A stretch of DNA of 64,000 nucleotides from Parelaphostrongylus tenuis (lineage: Eukaryota > Nematoda > Chromadorea > Rhabditida > Metastrongylidae): assembly GCA_019055375.1 (NCBI GenBank), contig JAHQIW010007221.1, forward strand, positions 33,050 through 97,049, written 5' to 3'. Of this stretch, positions 11,893 to 21,545 are shown piece by piece. Position numbers and translations under genes: made by a program. How positions within the stretch are numbered: position 1 is the stretch's first letter; every line of letters begins with the position of its first letter. The notes beneath the pieces are model-generated. The model was given only the letters and a program-made list of their open reading frames with translations. It had not been told where the DNA came from and made no database searches.

Positions 11893-14800
11893 TTTTCTGA
11901 TTATAAAGGAGCAAATGAAAATCCCATAAAAGTGTTAATAATTTTAGAAGCTAAGACTTCAGGTTGAAGCCCCACGTCGCCGATTTTCGAAAAAGCCTTG
12001 TTTGACGATGCTACAGGGATATTTCTTGCGTTGCAGACGTGCATATTTTTCTCTCCGGACAAGTTTGTTTGGACTATTAGTATCATTTGATAGCGTAATC
12101 GTTTCTGATTCCAACGACTCGCTTATTTCCTGCAAAGACCGTTTCTCTGCAGCGCAACAGGGAAAATAACAGTGATTCACATACGCGAAAAGGAGTTTTA
12201 TGGCCAATCGATGGGGTGGTAGGAGGAGTGGAGATGGCCGATGTGGCCGTTTTCACACGACCACCGATCGATTAGCGCTTTGGACGGTGGCATATCTTCC
12301 TGCTGCACTGCACAAAAACGGTCATTCTAGAAACTAAACACAGCGTTGGAATCAGCAAACTTCACGCTATCGCATGATTACTAATAATCTAAGAAAAGAG
12401 CTTTGCCCGGCAAGGTTCAAAGCACAGATCTTTTCTGTCCTACAACGCTATCAAAGAGATCAGACGACAGATGGACGAAACGAACTGCAGAGTGAGATTA
12501 CACCTGTCACCGAGGATGATCACCTAACAAAAAATTGGGCGGATGTGTTTGCAAGAAGAATTAATTAAGCGTATTTTGCAGCCGTCGATATTTTGCGGAT
12601 CATGTACAGATTTCCTACTAGCGGCACATTGAATCAAATCATCATCATGGACGACGACCGCGAGAAGAAGAAACAAATGGAAAATGCGTTGTGGCCCGCA
12701 TAACTGGTGAAGACGGACCTTGCAAGTAATATATATGTGAGTGAATATACTAAAAATATTGTTTGTCTATATATATATATATATGATATATTATATGCCA
12801 CAAAATCTACCGTGTCAGAACAGATCACGATAATCACGGATTTCTAAACTCAATAAAATTCTTATGAAGTGTTACCGTTTGTGCACTGCTACCCAAAACT
12901 CATCACAATGCTGCCTTTCTAACATGGTGTTTCAACTAGATGTCTGGAAGCTGAAGAATTATTGTTTGCACAAATCCTCAGTGTCACAGGCTGTTAGATT
13001 TTCTACGTGTATGCGCCTTGATTAGTCTTGACCAGTTCTGTTTTAACGCTTTGAGAAAATTTGTCTACTGACACAATTCCACACAATCCTGTTGACTCTG
13101 ATAGGAACAAAACAAAATGTGGACCGAAGAACAAGCTCATTCATTCTATCCTATGATATGATGTCACTTTCGTTGCGGAAGGAAAACCAATTCATGAATT
13201 TAACGCAAATCATCTTTTGCTACGCTACGTACCATGTTTAGTTTTGGATCCGGTGCTACAGCATCGTTAGCGTTAACAATGGGAATAATATTGAGAGATA
13301 GAAGACTCTCAATAGTATCGTGTAGGTTCTTGCGACGCTGAGGATCGTCTATATCTGGTTTCGTAAGCAGTACCTGAAAACGTTGTAATCCAGTAACTCT
13401 ATAGACTAGGTCATTTCAAAGCGATAGCAAGATGGTGTGGAGCTTACGTTTGAATTGTAACTCAATACCATAAAACTTTCGCAGATACGAGATAAATAGG
13501 AACTTCATTAGTATTTCCAGACTCAGTCATTGTGACAGGTATCTCGTTTTGTTGACTCACTTTATAATTTATCTACAAAGTGGAATTACAAGGAAAATAA
13601 AACAGATCACTACCTGGGCAACAGTGATTCCATATTGTTGGAAAAAGTTGTTCATAAAGTGACATAAGACCAGGCATTCCAGACGCCGCACAGGCACGTT
13701 TGTCTGCTGTCATTCCAGATGGTCCTCTAAATTGGAGTCAGATCTCAAAAACAGGTTTATTAGAATCTTATCAAAAAAAAAGTAAATGGCGAGAAATATC
13801 AGAGGTAGTTGTGTATTTCATTACTTCTCATAATCTTTCACAATTTACAGAGAAGAAGTAGACAGATCTTAGTACATAAAAGACTTGAATCTAACAACCT
13901 CAGTGTTTGCCTCATGCTCATACTCATAACAAGTTCTTGCCGGAGTTTTTGTCGACCAAACGCTACCGCACCTGACGAAACTATTAGCATCTGACGACCA
14001 GCTTGTTGCAATTCTGCCACCTGGGTTTCAAAAGCAACACATTGAGCCAAACTTCAATTCTAGTACTTGAAAAATTCCGTTGGAGAAAGTATTTAAAATC
14101 TATAGTACAACACTCCTACACAGATACAAATCTATTTATCATCGAAATGCGTGCCATTCATGAAATCTTTAAAAAGTCTTCCTAACGCGCCTTCTATTTT
14201 TTTTTAGAAAAGTATTTTGTGGATACTGCAACTGTTCAGTAGCGTATATATATTATCAATAAGTTTAATGCCACAGTGAGCTTCTTTCAAAAGCGATTTT
14301 TGACAAAACAAACATCATTTTTCTAATAAGAAGAAGAACGGGGTTACAACGCAAGTTAAACTCATTCAATATTATTTGAGAACGAAAACCTGTCAGAAAG
14401 TGTCACGGACCTGCTCGACAATAGAAGCAAGTCTACCGAGAGCTAGACCACACTCATCTTCTCGGGTGATCACAGCGCTGCCAAGTTTCACGACTATTCT
14501 CTGTGCTTTGTTTAACTCCTCTCGTGTATTAATGAGTAGATGATGCTTTCGGTACTTTGCGCTAAATATAGAAATAACAACGGTGCATTCAACAAAAGGT
14601 TGTAAGTCAAATTCGTACCATTTTCGGATAGCTTAATAAACTTAGTTTCTTGTTTTACTTCGTTAGTCGAGGCGCAAAAAGCCCAGCAGTCAGAGATGCC
14701 ATGAAGTACATGCATTATACCTGGTTGGATATCGCATCTAATCAAAAAACCTTTTATTGCCGTGCGGTATAAGCGAAGGTGACAGATCTTCTGGACTGAC

Positions 14801-15295
14801 ACTCCTATCGACACACAAAAAGATGCATCTACATATAGTGAGATTTAGGAATATGCTAGCATGGATGCTCCAGGACTCCAATGAACACAGGCTCGACATC
14901 AAACGACTTTCATTAGAAGGACAAAGTGCTCAAGCAACAGCCGAATTCACCAATGAACCCGAATACCTTTGTGAATGACGATAATACGAGGTCGAAAGAA
15001 ATAAGTGCTACCAATTGACAGTTTGTAAAGTAAATAGGAAAATTAACGCGTTCCCTTCTACCATTACCTGAAATTTCCGCTCGAATCACCAATTGGTGCC
15101 ACAGAGACAGGTGGTATAACTGTTAGAGCACGTGCATCTGTTGTAGGCACAGAGGAAGAGATCCGACAAGGACAAGACTGGAAAGTTTCCACACATTATC
15201 ACCTCAGTGATTGAAATAGATAACGATTTATGAACCTGGATATTGATCCAGTTTCGAGATGATAGACGGCGAAGCGGTCGGACAGCCCACAACAT
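1717..15295 (-). CDS. alh-13: Delta-1-pyrroline-5-carboxylate synthase (P5CS, ALDH18A1 family)
   Basis: A bifunctional mitochondrial enzyme. Its glutamate 5-kinase half phosphorylates glutamate; its glutamyl-phosphate reductase half (NADPH) gives P5C for proline and ornithine. Exons, high to low: 15295-15236, 14561-14411, 14020-13899, 13726-13614, 13373-13233, 10596-10473, 10409-10297, 9089-8937, 8881-8725, 8167-8046, 7203-7108, 6729-6634, 6558-6469, 5633-5496, 5336-5208, 3385-3272, 2557-2476, 2178-2083, 2028-1907, 1800-1717. About 764 residues (human 795). Exon 1 is an Arg-rich presequence ([16 protein letters not shown]). Kinase motifs: [33 protein letters not shown]. Reductase motifs: [48 protein letters not shown] (catalytic Cys), [12 protein letters not shown]. 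Odd points: one extra base at 13640/13641, a TG acceptor before the 6729 exon, and uncertain joins between exons 1 and 2 and between the 9089 and 8881 exons. The family call is certain; integrity of this allele is not. Confidence 0.95.
2621..2945 (+). repeat. MITE family B copy in a P5CS intron
   Basis: It shares blocks with 46090-46180, 61440-61615 and 62940-63285: attggtcactgcaat, ggggatttatcacct-like, gtgctactgatga, ctgcaaggccgaaacacgtg, aagtgctataagag, and a closing gctcaagatatgttatc. No coding content. It is probably a non-autonomous DNA element; I could not fix the ends exactly. Confidence 0.6.
3905..4215 (+). repeat. Degenerate tandem repeat, two units of about 150 bases
   Basis: Two adjacent units share an order of words: gtactt-tttttagaaaag, then a G/T-rich stretch, then ttta-acgcg-gca, then ataaagctc-tctc or acaaagctcttcc, then a stretch ending near gaaatc or attctag. 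Similar words recur weakly to about 4930, so more decayed units may follow. It lies in the intron between the 5208 and 3385 exons of P5CS. Confidence 0.4.
5147..5182. repeat. Simple repeat (CATA)n followed by (TA)n
   Basis: Consecutive catacata units pass into cgcgcatatatatata just downstream (in gene direction) of the 5336-5208 exon of P5CS. It is intronic. Confidence 0.9.
5797..6096 (+). repeat. tRNA-derived SINE with an 11-base target duplication
   Basis: The head carries a clear box A (tggcgcagtgattagaggtg, 5805) and box B (ggttcgatctc, near 5852), the internal Pol III promoter of a tRNA gene. The body follows (caccaagccatccatccctc onward) and the 3' end is a short tandem tail, tttatcc twice. 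Identical aaatattgaac flanks lie at 5786-5796 and 6097-6107, the mark of retroposition. It sits inside the P5CS gene, antisense to it, between the exons at 5633 and 6469. It is the best-preserved of about four copies in the window. Confidence 0.9.
7612..7875. mobile_element. MITE family A with perfect 48-base terminal inverted repeats
   Basis: The arms 7612-7659 and 7828-7875 are exact reverse complements over 48 bases (core gagccacgcatgtcagtggtct). The interior holds family words cgttcgtcgtcgcta, gactggagcaccc, actgcccgactga, and gatcgaaacaca. It has no coding capacity. It lies in the P5CS intron between the exons at 7203 and 8046. The perfect arms suggest recent mobility or gene conversion. 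Confidence 0.85.
9839..10262 (+). repeat. Direct repeat of about 76 bases flanking a 270-base segment
   Basis: Copies 9839-9914 and 10187-10262 match in almost every position (gatgtatttaaaa-gtcacaaagctgcg ... cttgagtattacaaatgc). The second copy ends about 35 bases before the donor edge of the 10409-10297 P5CS exon. The spacer contains a degraded tRNA-like/SINE-like stretch (ctaccgctataccaccgagaac). Such a long repeat is too big for a transposition target duplication, so a segmental duplication is more likely. Confidence 0.8.
10920..11620 (-). mobile_element. Mariner-like relic (family D), transposase fragment
   Basis: The minus strand 11413-11009 reads as transposase C-terminal half. It has [20 protein letters not shown], then [18 protein letters not shown] where a mariner has its DNARPH region, then a decayed proline/SDYHLF-like region. 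Frames change between blocks, so it is dead. Its edge words (ataataactatttttcaaaa, tcctgacatgcct) recur at 61150-61290. It lies in the long P5CS intron between the 10596 and 13233 exons. Confidence 0.75.
11849..11888. repeat. (TA)n microsatellite, 20 units
   Basis: An uninterrupted run of TA of about 40 bases in the large P5CS intron. It is preceded by a CA/CACA-rich stretch from about 11779. Confidence 0.95.
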
Positions 15296-16700
15296 CACTG
15301 AAACTATGGATGAATTGATCTTCGCATTGGAAAAACTAAGATACGGAAGGTAATCTTATGGATGGAAGTGCTCAATACGGAAAAGGCAAGAAATTGAGTG
15401 TATCCGAAAGCGTCGCCTAATTTGAACGCAGCAAGGAAATGACCGACGACTAACACAGTTCATTATCAATGGTGTCACTAGTCGGCGATTGGAGCGGACA
15501 ACAGTATTGCCTTAAAAGGTCATGGTGTTATCAGTGTCAATGAGAGCACAGAGAATATCTTGTTATAGGTCATTGTGATACAAGAACATTAAAATGCAGA
15601 TTTTTACATTATCAACAAAAATAGAGTACTGTGAATGCAGTATCGAAAATTCCCATAAGTTCTCTGAGCTTCTGATTTCTGTTCATTGTATAGCAAAACG
15701 TAGAAAATCGTGTCCCTAAACGTATTTCTCTGCACTACAAGGTTATCTCATTCGATTTCAATTGTTAGTTATAAATTTATAACTTTCACTTCTTTAGTTA
15801 ATAGCTGCATCGTTTACGAACTTCTTGCATGATTGAAATCCACGCGTAGTCTTACCACGCATTCATTTCGCCTACGTCCTAATTTGATCCTTGTTAATGC
15901 CACCGTCAATGTTTCAGTAGATGGAATTGCAAATGGCTGTATGCTATAAAAATAACGATTGAGATATAACTTTTACAAGTTCTTTCACGAATAGTAATGC
16001 CACTGAATGAAGAAGATGACATTTTCGCGCATATTCCTATGACAGGTCTGATATCAAATCATTAGTGTTGAGGTGTAGAATTTGCGACCTGAATTGGGAA
16101 GATGCTGATGAATCATCTCTTAAATGTGCTCAAATCTTTCCTAAAGCACACAAAACCACATTTATTTGCATGATGCAATACTTCTTTCGTTCTGCTTATT
16201 AAGGAAAAAGGAGTCAAAACTCAGCATTTTAGAGTTACTTGGAGATATATCTGTGATTTTTTGATTTGTTTGCCTATCCACAATAATATTTCGGCATTTT
16301 TAGCTTTGAACCCCCAAGGCTATTCGTCATGAGTAAAATTTTTTTGCTGCTGCTTTAATGTTCACGTGGAGCAGCTTGCAGCAACATGTAGAAATACAAG
16401 ATTGATGCGCCTTGATGAGCGCACCAAGGATCCCATAACAACAATTGTTCCACAGCGGCCTTGATTTCTGGTACTGTCAACCGCTAGCCACGTCAACTGC
16501 GAGCTTACAATAAAGTGATTTGTATACAATTGTGGAGGCAGTTTGGAATGATATCTAACAGATTAATCTCGCTCAAAATGAGCCCAATAACCCAACAGTG
16601 AAACTCAAATGAAATAGACTAACAAGATAACAGCAAGAAATTTCTGAGTTTTATGATTTCACGGGTTCACATGGTGAGCTCTAAGACATTGTTAACGTCA
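15296..16700. other. Region upstream of P5CS, no gene seen
   Basis: Besides the P5CS trans-splice site I see no confident coding exon. A short plus-strand ATG frame at 15306-15349 ends at a possible donor but has nothing to join to. This stretch should contain the P5CS promoter. No canonical element can be pointed to by eye. Confidence 0.3.
15298..15303 (-). promoter_or_regulatory. TTTCAG acceptor just before the P5CS start, probable spliced-leader site
   Basis: On the minus strand TTTCAG is followed by TG and then ATG (15295-15293). Nematode genes often receive a spliced leader at TTTCAG a few bases before the start codon. The ATG it exposes opens the mitochondrial presequence, which supports this start. 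A cis-splice from an upstream non-coding exon is the alternative. Confidence 0.6.
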
Positions 16701-16739
16701 AGATTGATTCTGTTACCATTCCATAGAACTACATTTCAA

Positions 16740-17060
16740 GTAACTCTTTTGCGCATGCCACAGTCCACAGCAATTTTGCTGCTTCAAAATGGAGTTTTAG
16801 TACGATCAGTCCAATATTACCAATGATTTAATGAGGCATCAGTATGCTTTCAGTATGAATTTTCCAAGTCGGGCACAATACTCACCTGACTTGCATTTCA
16901 CTGAATAAACAAAATTTTGTTTGCAACAATTTAAACATAGCTGTGTCAAGATGTTCTTACAGGGAGAACGTGAAAGATCTTATTAAGTTCTGCAACTCAC
17001 TGCAACTTTTCTCAAAAGGGTGATATAATTAGAGTAATTATCAGGCTGTGTCACATTTCA
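16740..17060 (+). mobile_element. Tc1/mariner relic, C-terminal piece
   Basis: A plus-strand reading around 16885 gives AQYSPDLHFTE, like the YSPDL motif before the third catalytic acid of mariner transposases. A broken stretch resembling the end of such proteins follows (EN-VKDLIKF ... RLCHISAN). Stops and frame changes are many. This is a weak call from one motif plus its spacing. Confidence 0.35.
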
Positions 17061-18800
17061 GCGAATGTCATATAGGTAGTTAGACGCGACACAGGAGTTA
17101 CCATGGACTTGGCATTAAACAAATGTGACTCAGATGGTGAGCTTCAAGTCTCTGTTACTATTGTAACACTAAAATTTTGTTGAAAAAAGTAAAATTGAAG
17201 GATTTGTGGAAAATAGTTGTATTGATTGAAGACATTGTCGAACCCGCATTCACCCAGGTGAGATCTCTGAAGCCCAATATAGATGAATAGACTTTGGCGG
17301 CCAGCATGCTAGTCATTTGATAACTACTCGAATAACGCTAGAAGGGTGATAACGGTAAATAAATCCATTGTCGTTGTTGCAACATTTCATTAAATTGCAA
17401 TCAGATTAGATTACTCACATCACTGGTGGTCACTCATATCATTCGTATTGAGCCAATTTCAAAATGATTTCCAGAGAAGAGATCCACTCTGTTGTCCTCT
17501 GAAACTTATGATCATCTTTATTCGTTATGATGTTTCACTGAACACTTGTACGCGACATTATCGAAAAACCAATATCATAGAAAGTTTCTATGCTTCTTTG
17601 TCGCTATGTTTAAAAATGTGAGATTTACGATCGATTAGTTTGCATATACAGTTTTTCAATTGTAGCTTCATTCTTTGCCAGTTGATATAGTTCTTTTGCT
17701 TTCTTTTACTGCGAAAATATTCGACAAATAGTTAACTAAATGTTGTCCACTAGGCAATAACACTTGTCATCATTCAATAATGCCGTGTAAACTAATTAAA
17801 AAATTGAAATTGACAAAAATTCGACGTTGTCAACTAAAATTACCACTCACTGATCACTCTTTGATGGTAGTAATCCTGCTTCAAGTAGATTTTTCTCATC
17901 ACATTGACGACAATGTAGACATACACGGATTACTTTATTTTCGCGTCACAGACGTATTGTCAAATCTCTGCGAGATGCGCCACATTTTTATATTCGCTTG
18001 TCATTTATTCACATTTACTGATTCAACTTAAATATAGAAGTAACAAAATCTCGAAGAAATCACTCTATTGCTAATGTACTCACACTTGTCGTTGGCTCAC
18101 CTTCTATGCAGATGGTGATCAACCAAGTTTTTTTCCAACAGTGAGTACACATTTGAGAGCTGGTTCATCAGTTAAGTAACTTTGCATATAGCTTACAAGT
18201 AGAATTCAATAAAGCTATCTATGTATTTTTCGTGAAATATTTTCATAAAGAAGTATGGAAATTCATAGCATACCTTATGTTTAGAACACCTTCCATTAGA
18301 CTCGTCAGGTAATGTTTCATGTTTTGTCAACTCATTGCTAACAGGCTGCACAAATACAATACTCTTATATTTTAGAAATTAATGGGGATTATTTATCCCT
18401 TGCTAAGATGACCCATGCTGGGAAAGAGCTTTATTTTCTAAAAACAAAGAATTACCGTACAGATCAGCCACACACAAGCTAAATTACCACAGCCAGGATT
18501 AAGTCGTCTAACATCTTGTGGCTTCTAATACATATTGTCGTTCCTTATTACTGGGATCGGATATTACCCAAGAGCTGATCAAAAACCTTCTCCTCACTTT
18601 CCATAGACTCAACGCAGAACTCAAAACTCTTTAGGCTTGACTAACGTCTGAATCATAATTATAATGACTTCAGGAAGGTGTAGTTAGTGTAGCATAGAGC
18701 TACCGACCTTCTCTCACGTTATCTCATGTGAGTTTCTATATGACGTTGTGAAATCTCTTTATGCCGACAATGGACGATGGCGTTATAGAATGATAGGCCT
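17061..18800. other. AT-rich non-coding stretch
   Basis: I see no recognisable gene, repeat or transposon. The 83-codon frame at 17780-18031 has no splice context or composition that would support it. Confidence 0.3.
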
Positions 18801-18819
18801 TTAGTCATGGAGTTAATAT

Positions 18820-19110
18820 TTACTTAGTATAGAACTTTTCCATTCTAATAAGAACACATTGAGTATTCAAGTCTTTCATGACCGTCTTAATCAAAACCGA
18901 ATCGAAGACCTTCTTCATCTCGATTTAAGTAAGTAAGCTGCATTTTGTACTCCCACGAAAATTCTATGAGCTCATATGTTGTTTATACATGAATCATAGT
19001 TGTGATCGTTGAAGAGAGAATAGATTATTCGAATGGCCACATTTAGCCTAATGCCCAATCGACTTTGGTGACGACGACTCGAAAATGAACTTGTGAAAAA
19101 CGGTCAACAG
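18820..19110 (-). pseudogene. Degenerate RTE-type reverse-transcriptase fragment
   Basis: The minus strand reads, across one frame change, LIEFSWEYKMQLTYLN and then MKKVFDSVLIKTVMKDLN. This fits the region around RT motif A in RTE elements: in the better copy at 55330-55400 the equivalent is EVSREYKQPLCLTFIDLKKAF. The catalytic aspartate is replaced or out of frame and stops follow, so it is an old dead copy in the opposite orientation to the 53315 element. Confidence 0.55.
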
Positions 19111-19149
19111 ATGGAACAGGAGATGATTTCCAGGCTCTTATAATCCGTC

Positions 19150-20500
19150 CTGTTTGTCGGAAACTATGCCTTGTTAGTTCACCACTAATCACAAAACTTG
19201 AGTTCTGGTGTAAAATATCGCGATATTTTGTTTGGAACTATGTGGTCATCGCCCCGAGAAACAAATGTAGCATATAAGTATCCCCAGTAACTTCTTAAAT
19301 GTTATCACTGCGGTAACCATGATCGGTTAAGCTAGTCGTGCTATTGGTAAAGTTCTAGCAAATGGTGCAAAACTATTTGAACTTCTGCCACTTTGCCCAG
19401 GAACACTGCTTCTTTGTCTGATTCAAGTTTTTAGATCCCGACCGGTAATTTATATGGTCTAAAGTGAGGAGATTCACTCGCATCAAATTGTACGTTTCTG
19501 GTAAATGATGCCTGGTTGCGGCTGGCCTTCAAACTCTTAGCATTGTCAGAACTATCGTAAAGGTTTGGGATAAGTCAATTGTTACTTTAGTTATTACACT
19601 TCTTTGAAATTCCTTGTCTTAACTTTTATGATACCACTTTTTCAAGAAAATGATGTGTTTTATGATAATATATAGCAGTAACATGCTGTTCAAAAATTGA
19701 GCGCAATAACGATATTAGCCCAAGTAACGTTTCATGCTTTTGACTCTGATTCACTACTATGCTGCCACATTTTCTGCACTGCTCTCCAGAAGGGAAAAAA
19801 TCTATTTTTTAACGAGAGAGAACGTCTGATACTGAGAAATAGGCAGCGCATTCCCTTGCGAATAGATTGGTCGTTAGTAACTACGAAACAGGATGCATGT
19901 CTAATCCCTGAAGCTTTATGTTAACTCTGTTCAGGATTTAAACAAGTTAACAATCGACCAGAGTTATTTCAGAATGTTGCTTCTCATTTCGAAGCGTTTT
20001 ATTCAACAACGAGGAAGTGTATTTTGTGGACTCTACGAAAATTTCGATGTTTTTTGGCCTTTCCTCCTCATTTTCTTAGCTACTAAGCTAAAATCTAGGC
20101 AAGTTGTCTTATTTGAGCGGTCTAGTATATTCAAACTCATGTTCGTTTGCTCGGTTTGAATAAAAAAATAAATTTTACAACTTCAAATAAAAAAAACATT
20201 TATTTCCAATCTTGTTGGATACACCGAAAAAATCGTCCAAGTTAAAACCATCGCTTACAAACTTTATGTGACTTTTTGGTCAATGATAACGCATTTGCTA
20301 TTCAATTTCGCACTTTCTTGACTTTCTTCAAATGCATAGATTTTTACGCTTCAAAATTTCAAATTAATACAACATCGCTGATTCAAAGCATTCAGAAAGA
20401 ATAATACTGACAAAAACTACGCTTTTTGCAACAGAAAGCTCTGAAATGTATATTTTACAAGATATCTTTTTTCCCGTTTTTATAGCAGTTCTGTAATGCT
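19150..20500. other. AT-rich non-coding stretch
   Basis: No confident gene or repeat. Short frames at 19697-19924 and 19974-20159 look like chance. Confidence 0.3.
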
Positions 20501-20529
20501 GTCACAATATATCCAAGACTGCTGAGAGA

Positions 20530-20750
20530 TATTTGAAACTCAGAACCTCAGACTAGAGCTGTACCTGCGTTTCACCTTTACAAGATCGCGTCCTCACCAC
20601 TATACTATCGAGAACCTTTCTCTGCTATAACTCTTTCTGCAGAGTATAAGCTATCGAAACTGTCAGTAACCAATGATCAACAAGTTTCACCTCGCAAGCA
20701 CTCCTCACGGGAAACTAAAAATTGAACTTGTATGCATGACGCATCTCTGG
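20530..20750 (-). repeat. tRNA-like/SINE remnant
   Basis: 20550-20660 resembles the antisense tRNA-like arm of the foldback family: gtacctgcgtttcaccttta, then accactatactatcgagaacc. The last 60 bases resemble the SINE 3' body (aaaattgaacttgtatgcatg, gacgcatctctgg). It is a mosaic of two decayed elements next to the mariner at 20755. Confidence 0.45.
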
Positions 20751-20754
20751 CCAA

Positions 20755-21545
20755 AAGGCTATGGCATGTGAGAGAATGTACTGCTAGATTCAGTCAGTGG
20801 GCTATAGCACCATTGCTCGTTATTTCTAATGAAATACGCTAATGCACAGTGACGCCTCGATGAAAACCTCATGCATTGACCGCTTCTGTCGCTGACGCAC
20901 AGGCAACACTTTCGCAAGTCGAACACCACTGAAGATGAGTACCAGATCACTAGGGAAACAATTCGCGCCGCGCTCTTCTGGTGGCCTTGCGGTAAAGAGC
21001 CGCCATTTTCAAGCAAACCCAGATTTCATGCTTGAAAGATAGTGCTTTCACTTTTCTGAGACTGGCGGGCAGATGTTGTTTTGAAAAGTGCTCGACAACA
21101 ACCAGACAACCATTGCCTACTTCTGTGTGGAACAACTTAAGGAGTTAGTCAAGCTAGTGCGTGAGAAGCGTACAAAACGATTCTCTGTTGCCCTTCTGAG
21201 AATAACTCTCGACTACATTGCATTGTCGACTCGCCACCCACATTTTGGAAAAAGTGAGCTAAACCACGGCATCACATACGCTGTATATCCCTGATATTGC
21301 CATATCGAGTTACCATCCTTTCCGCGCCTTGAAGCGGCATCTGCTCGACAAAAAAATTTAAAGACTACAGCTCTTAAAGCTTGCTGCACTAACTTTTTGA
21401 TCGCCAGTCGTTCTTTCTAGGAGGAAGGTTTCCAATCGTTGCCTAGCGAATGGTTGTCATGATAATGTACGTACTTAATTCTTTAGAGATAAATAACAAC
21501 TGAACTAACACAAGTGTCGGAATGAGGAAGATTGTGGGACAAGCC
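20755..21545 (+). mobile_element. Mariner-like relic (family C)
   Basis: It aligns by eye with 48580-50165 once the insertion there is removed: gagagaatgt, tagcacca, cactttcgcaagtcgaacacc, a shared gatcgccagtcgttctttct, and the end tgtcggaatgaggaagattg. Near 21290 the plus strand reads PDIAISSYHPFRALKRHL, the mariner PDLAPSDYHLFR region that carries the third catalytic residue, here changed to Ser. Stops interrupt it, so it cannot make transposase. Confidence 0.7.

Noticed and set aside
14512..14814. A minus-strand frame beginning [16 protein letters not shown] as an alternative P5CS presequence
   Set aside because: It starts at GTG, not ATG. Its donor phase would put a stop in the next exon. 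The block at 15295 has a real ATG after TTTCAG.
15306..15349. A short plus-strand exon (MDELIFALEKLRYG) divergent from P5CS
   Set aside because: It has a possible donor but no partner exon in phase, and it overlaps the P5CS outron.
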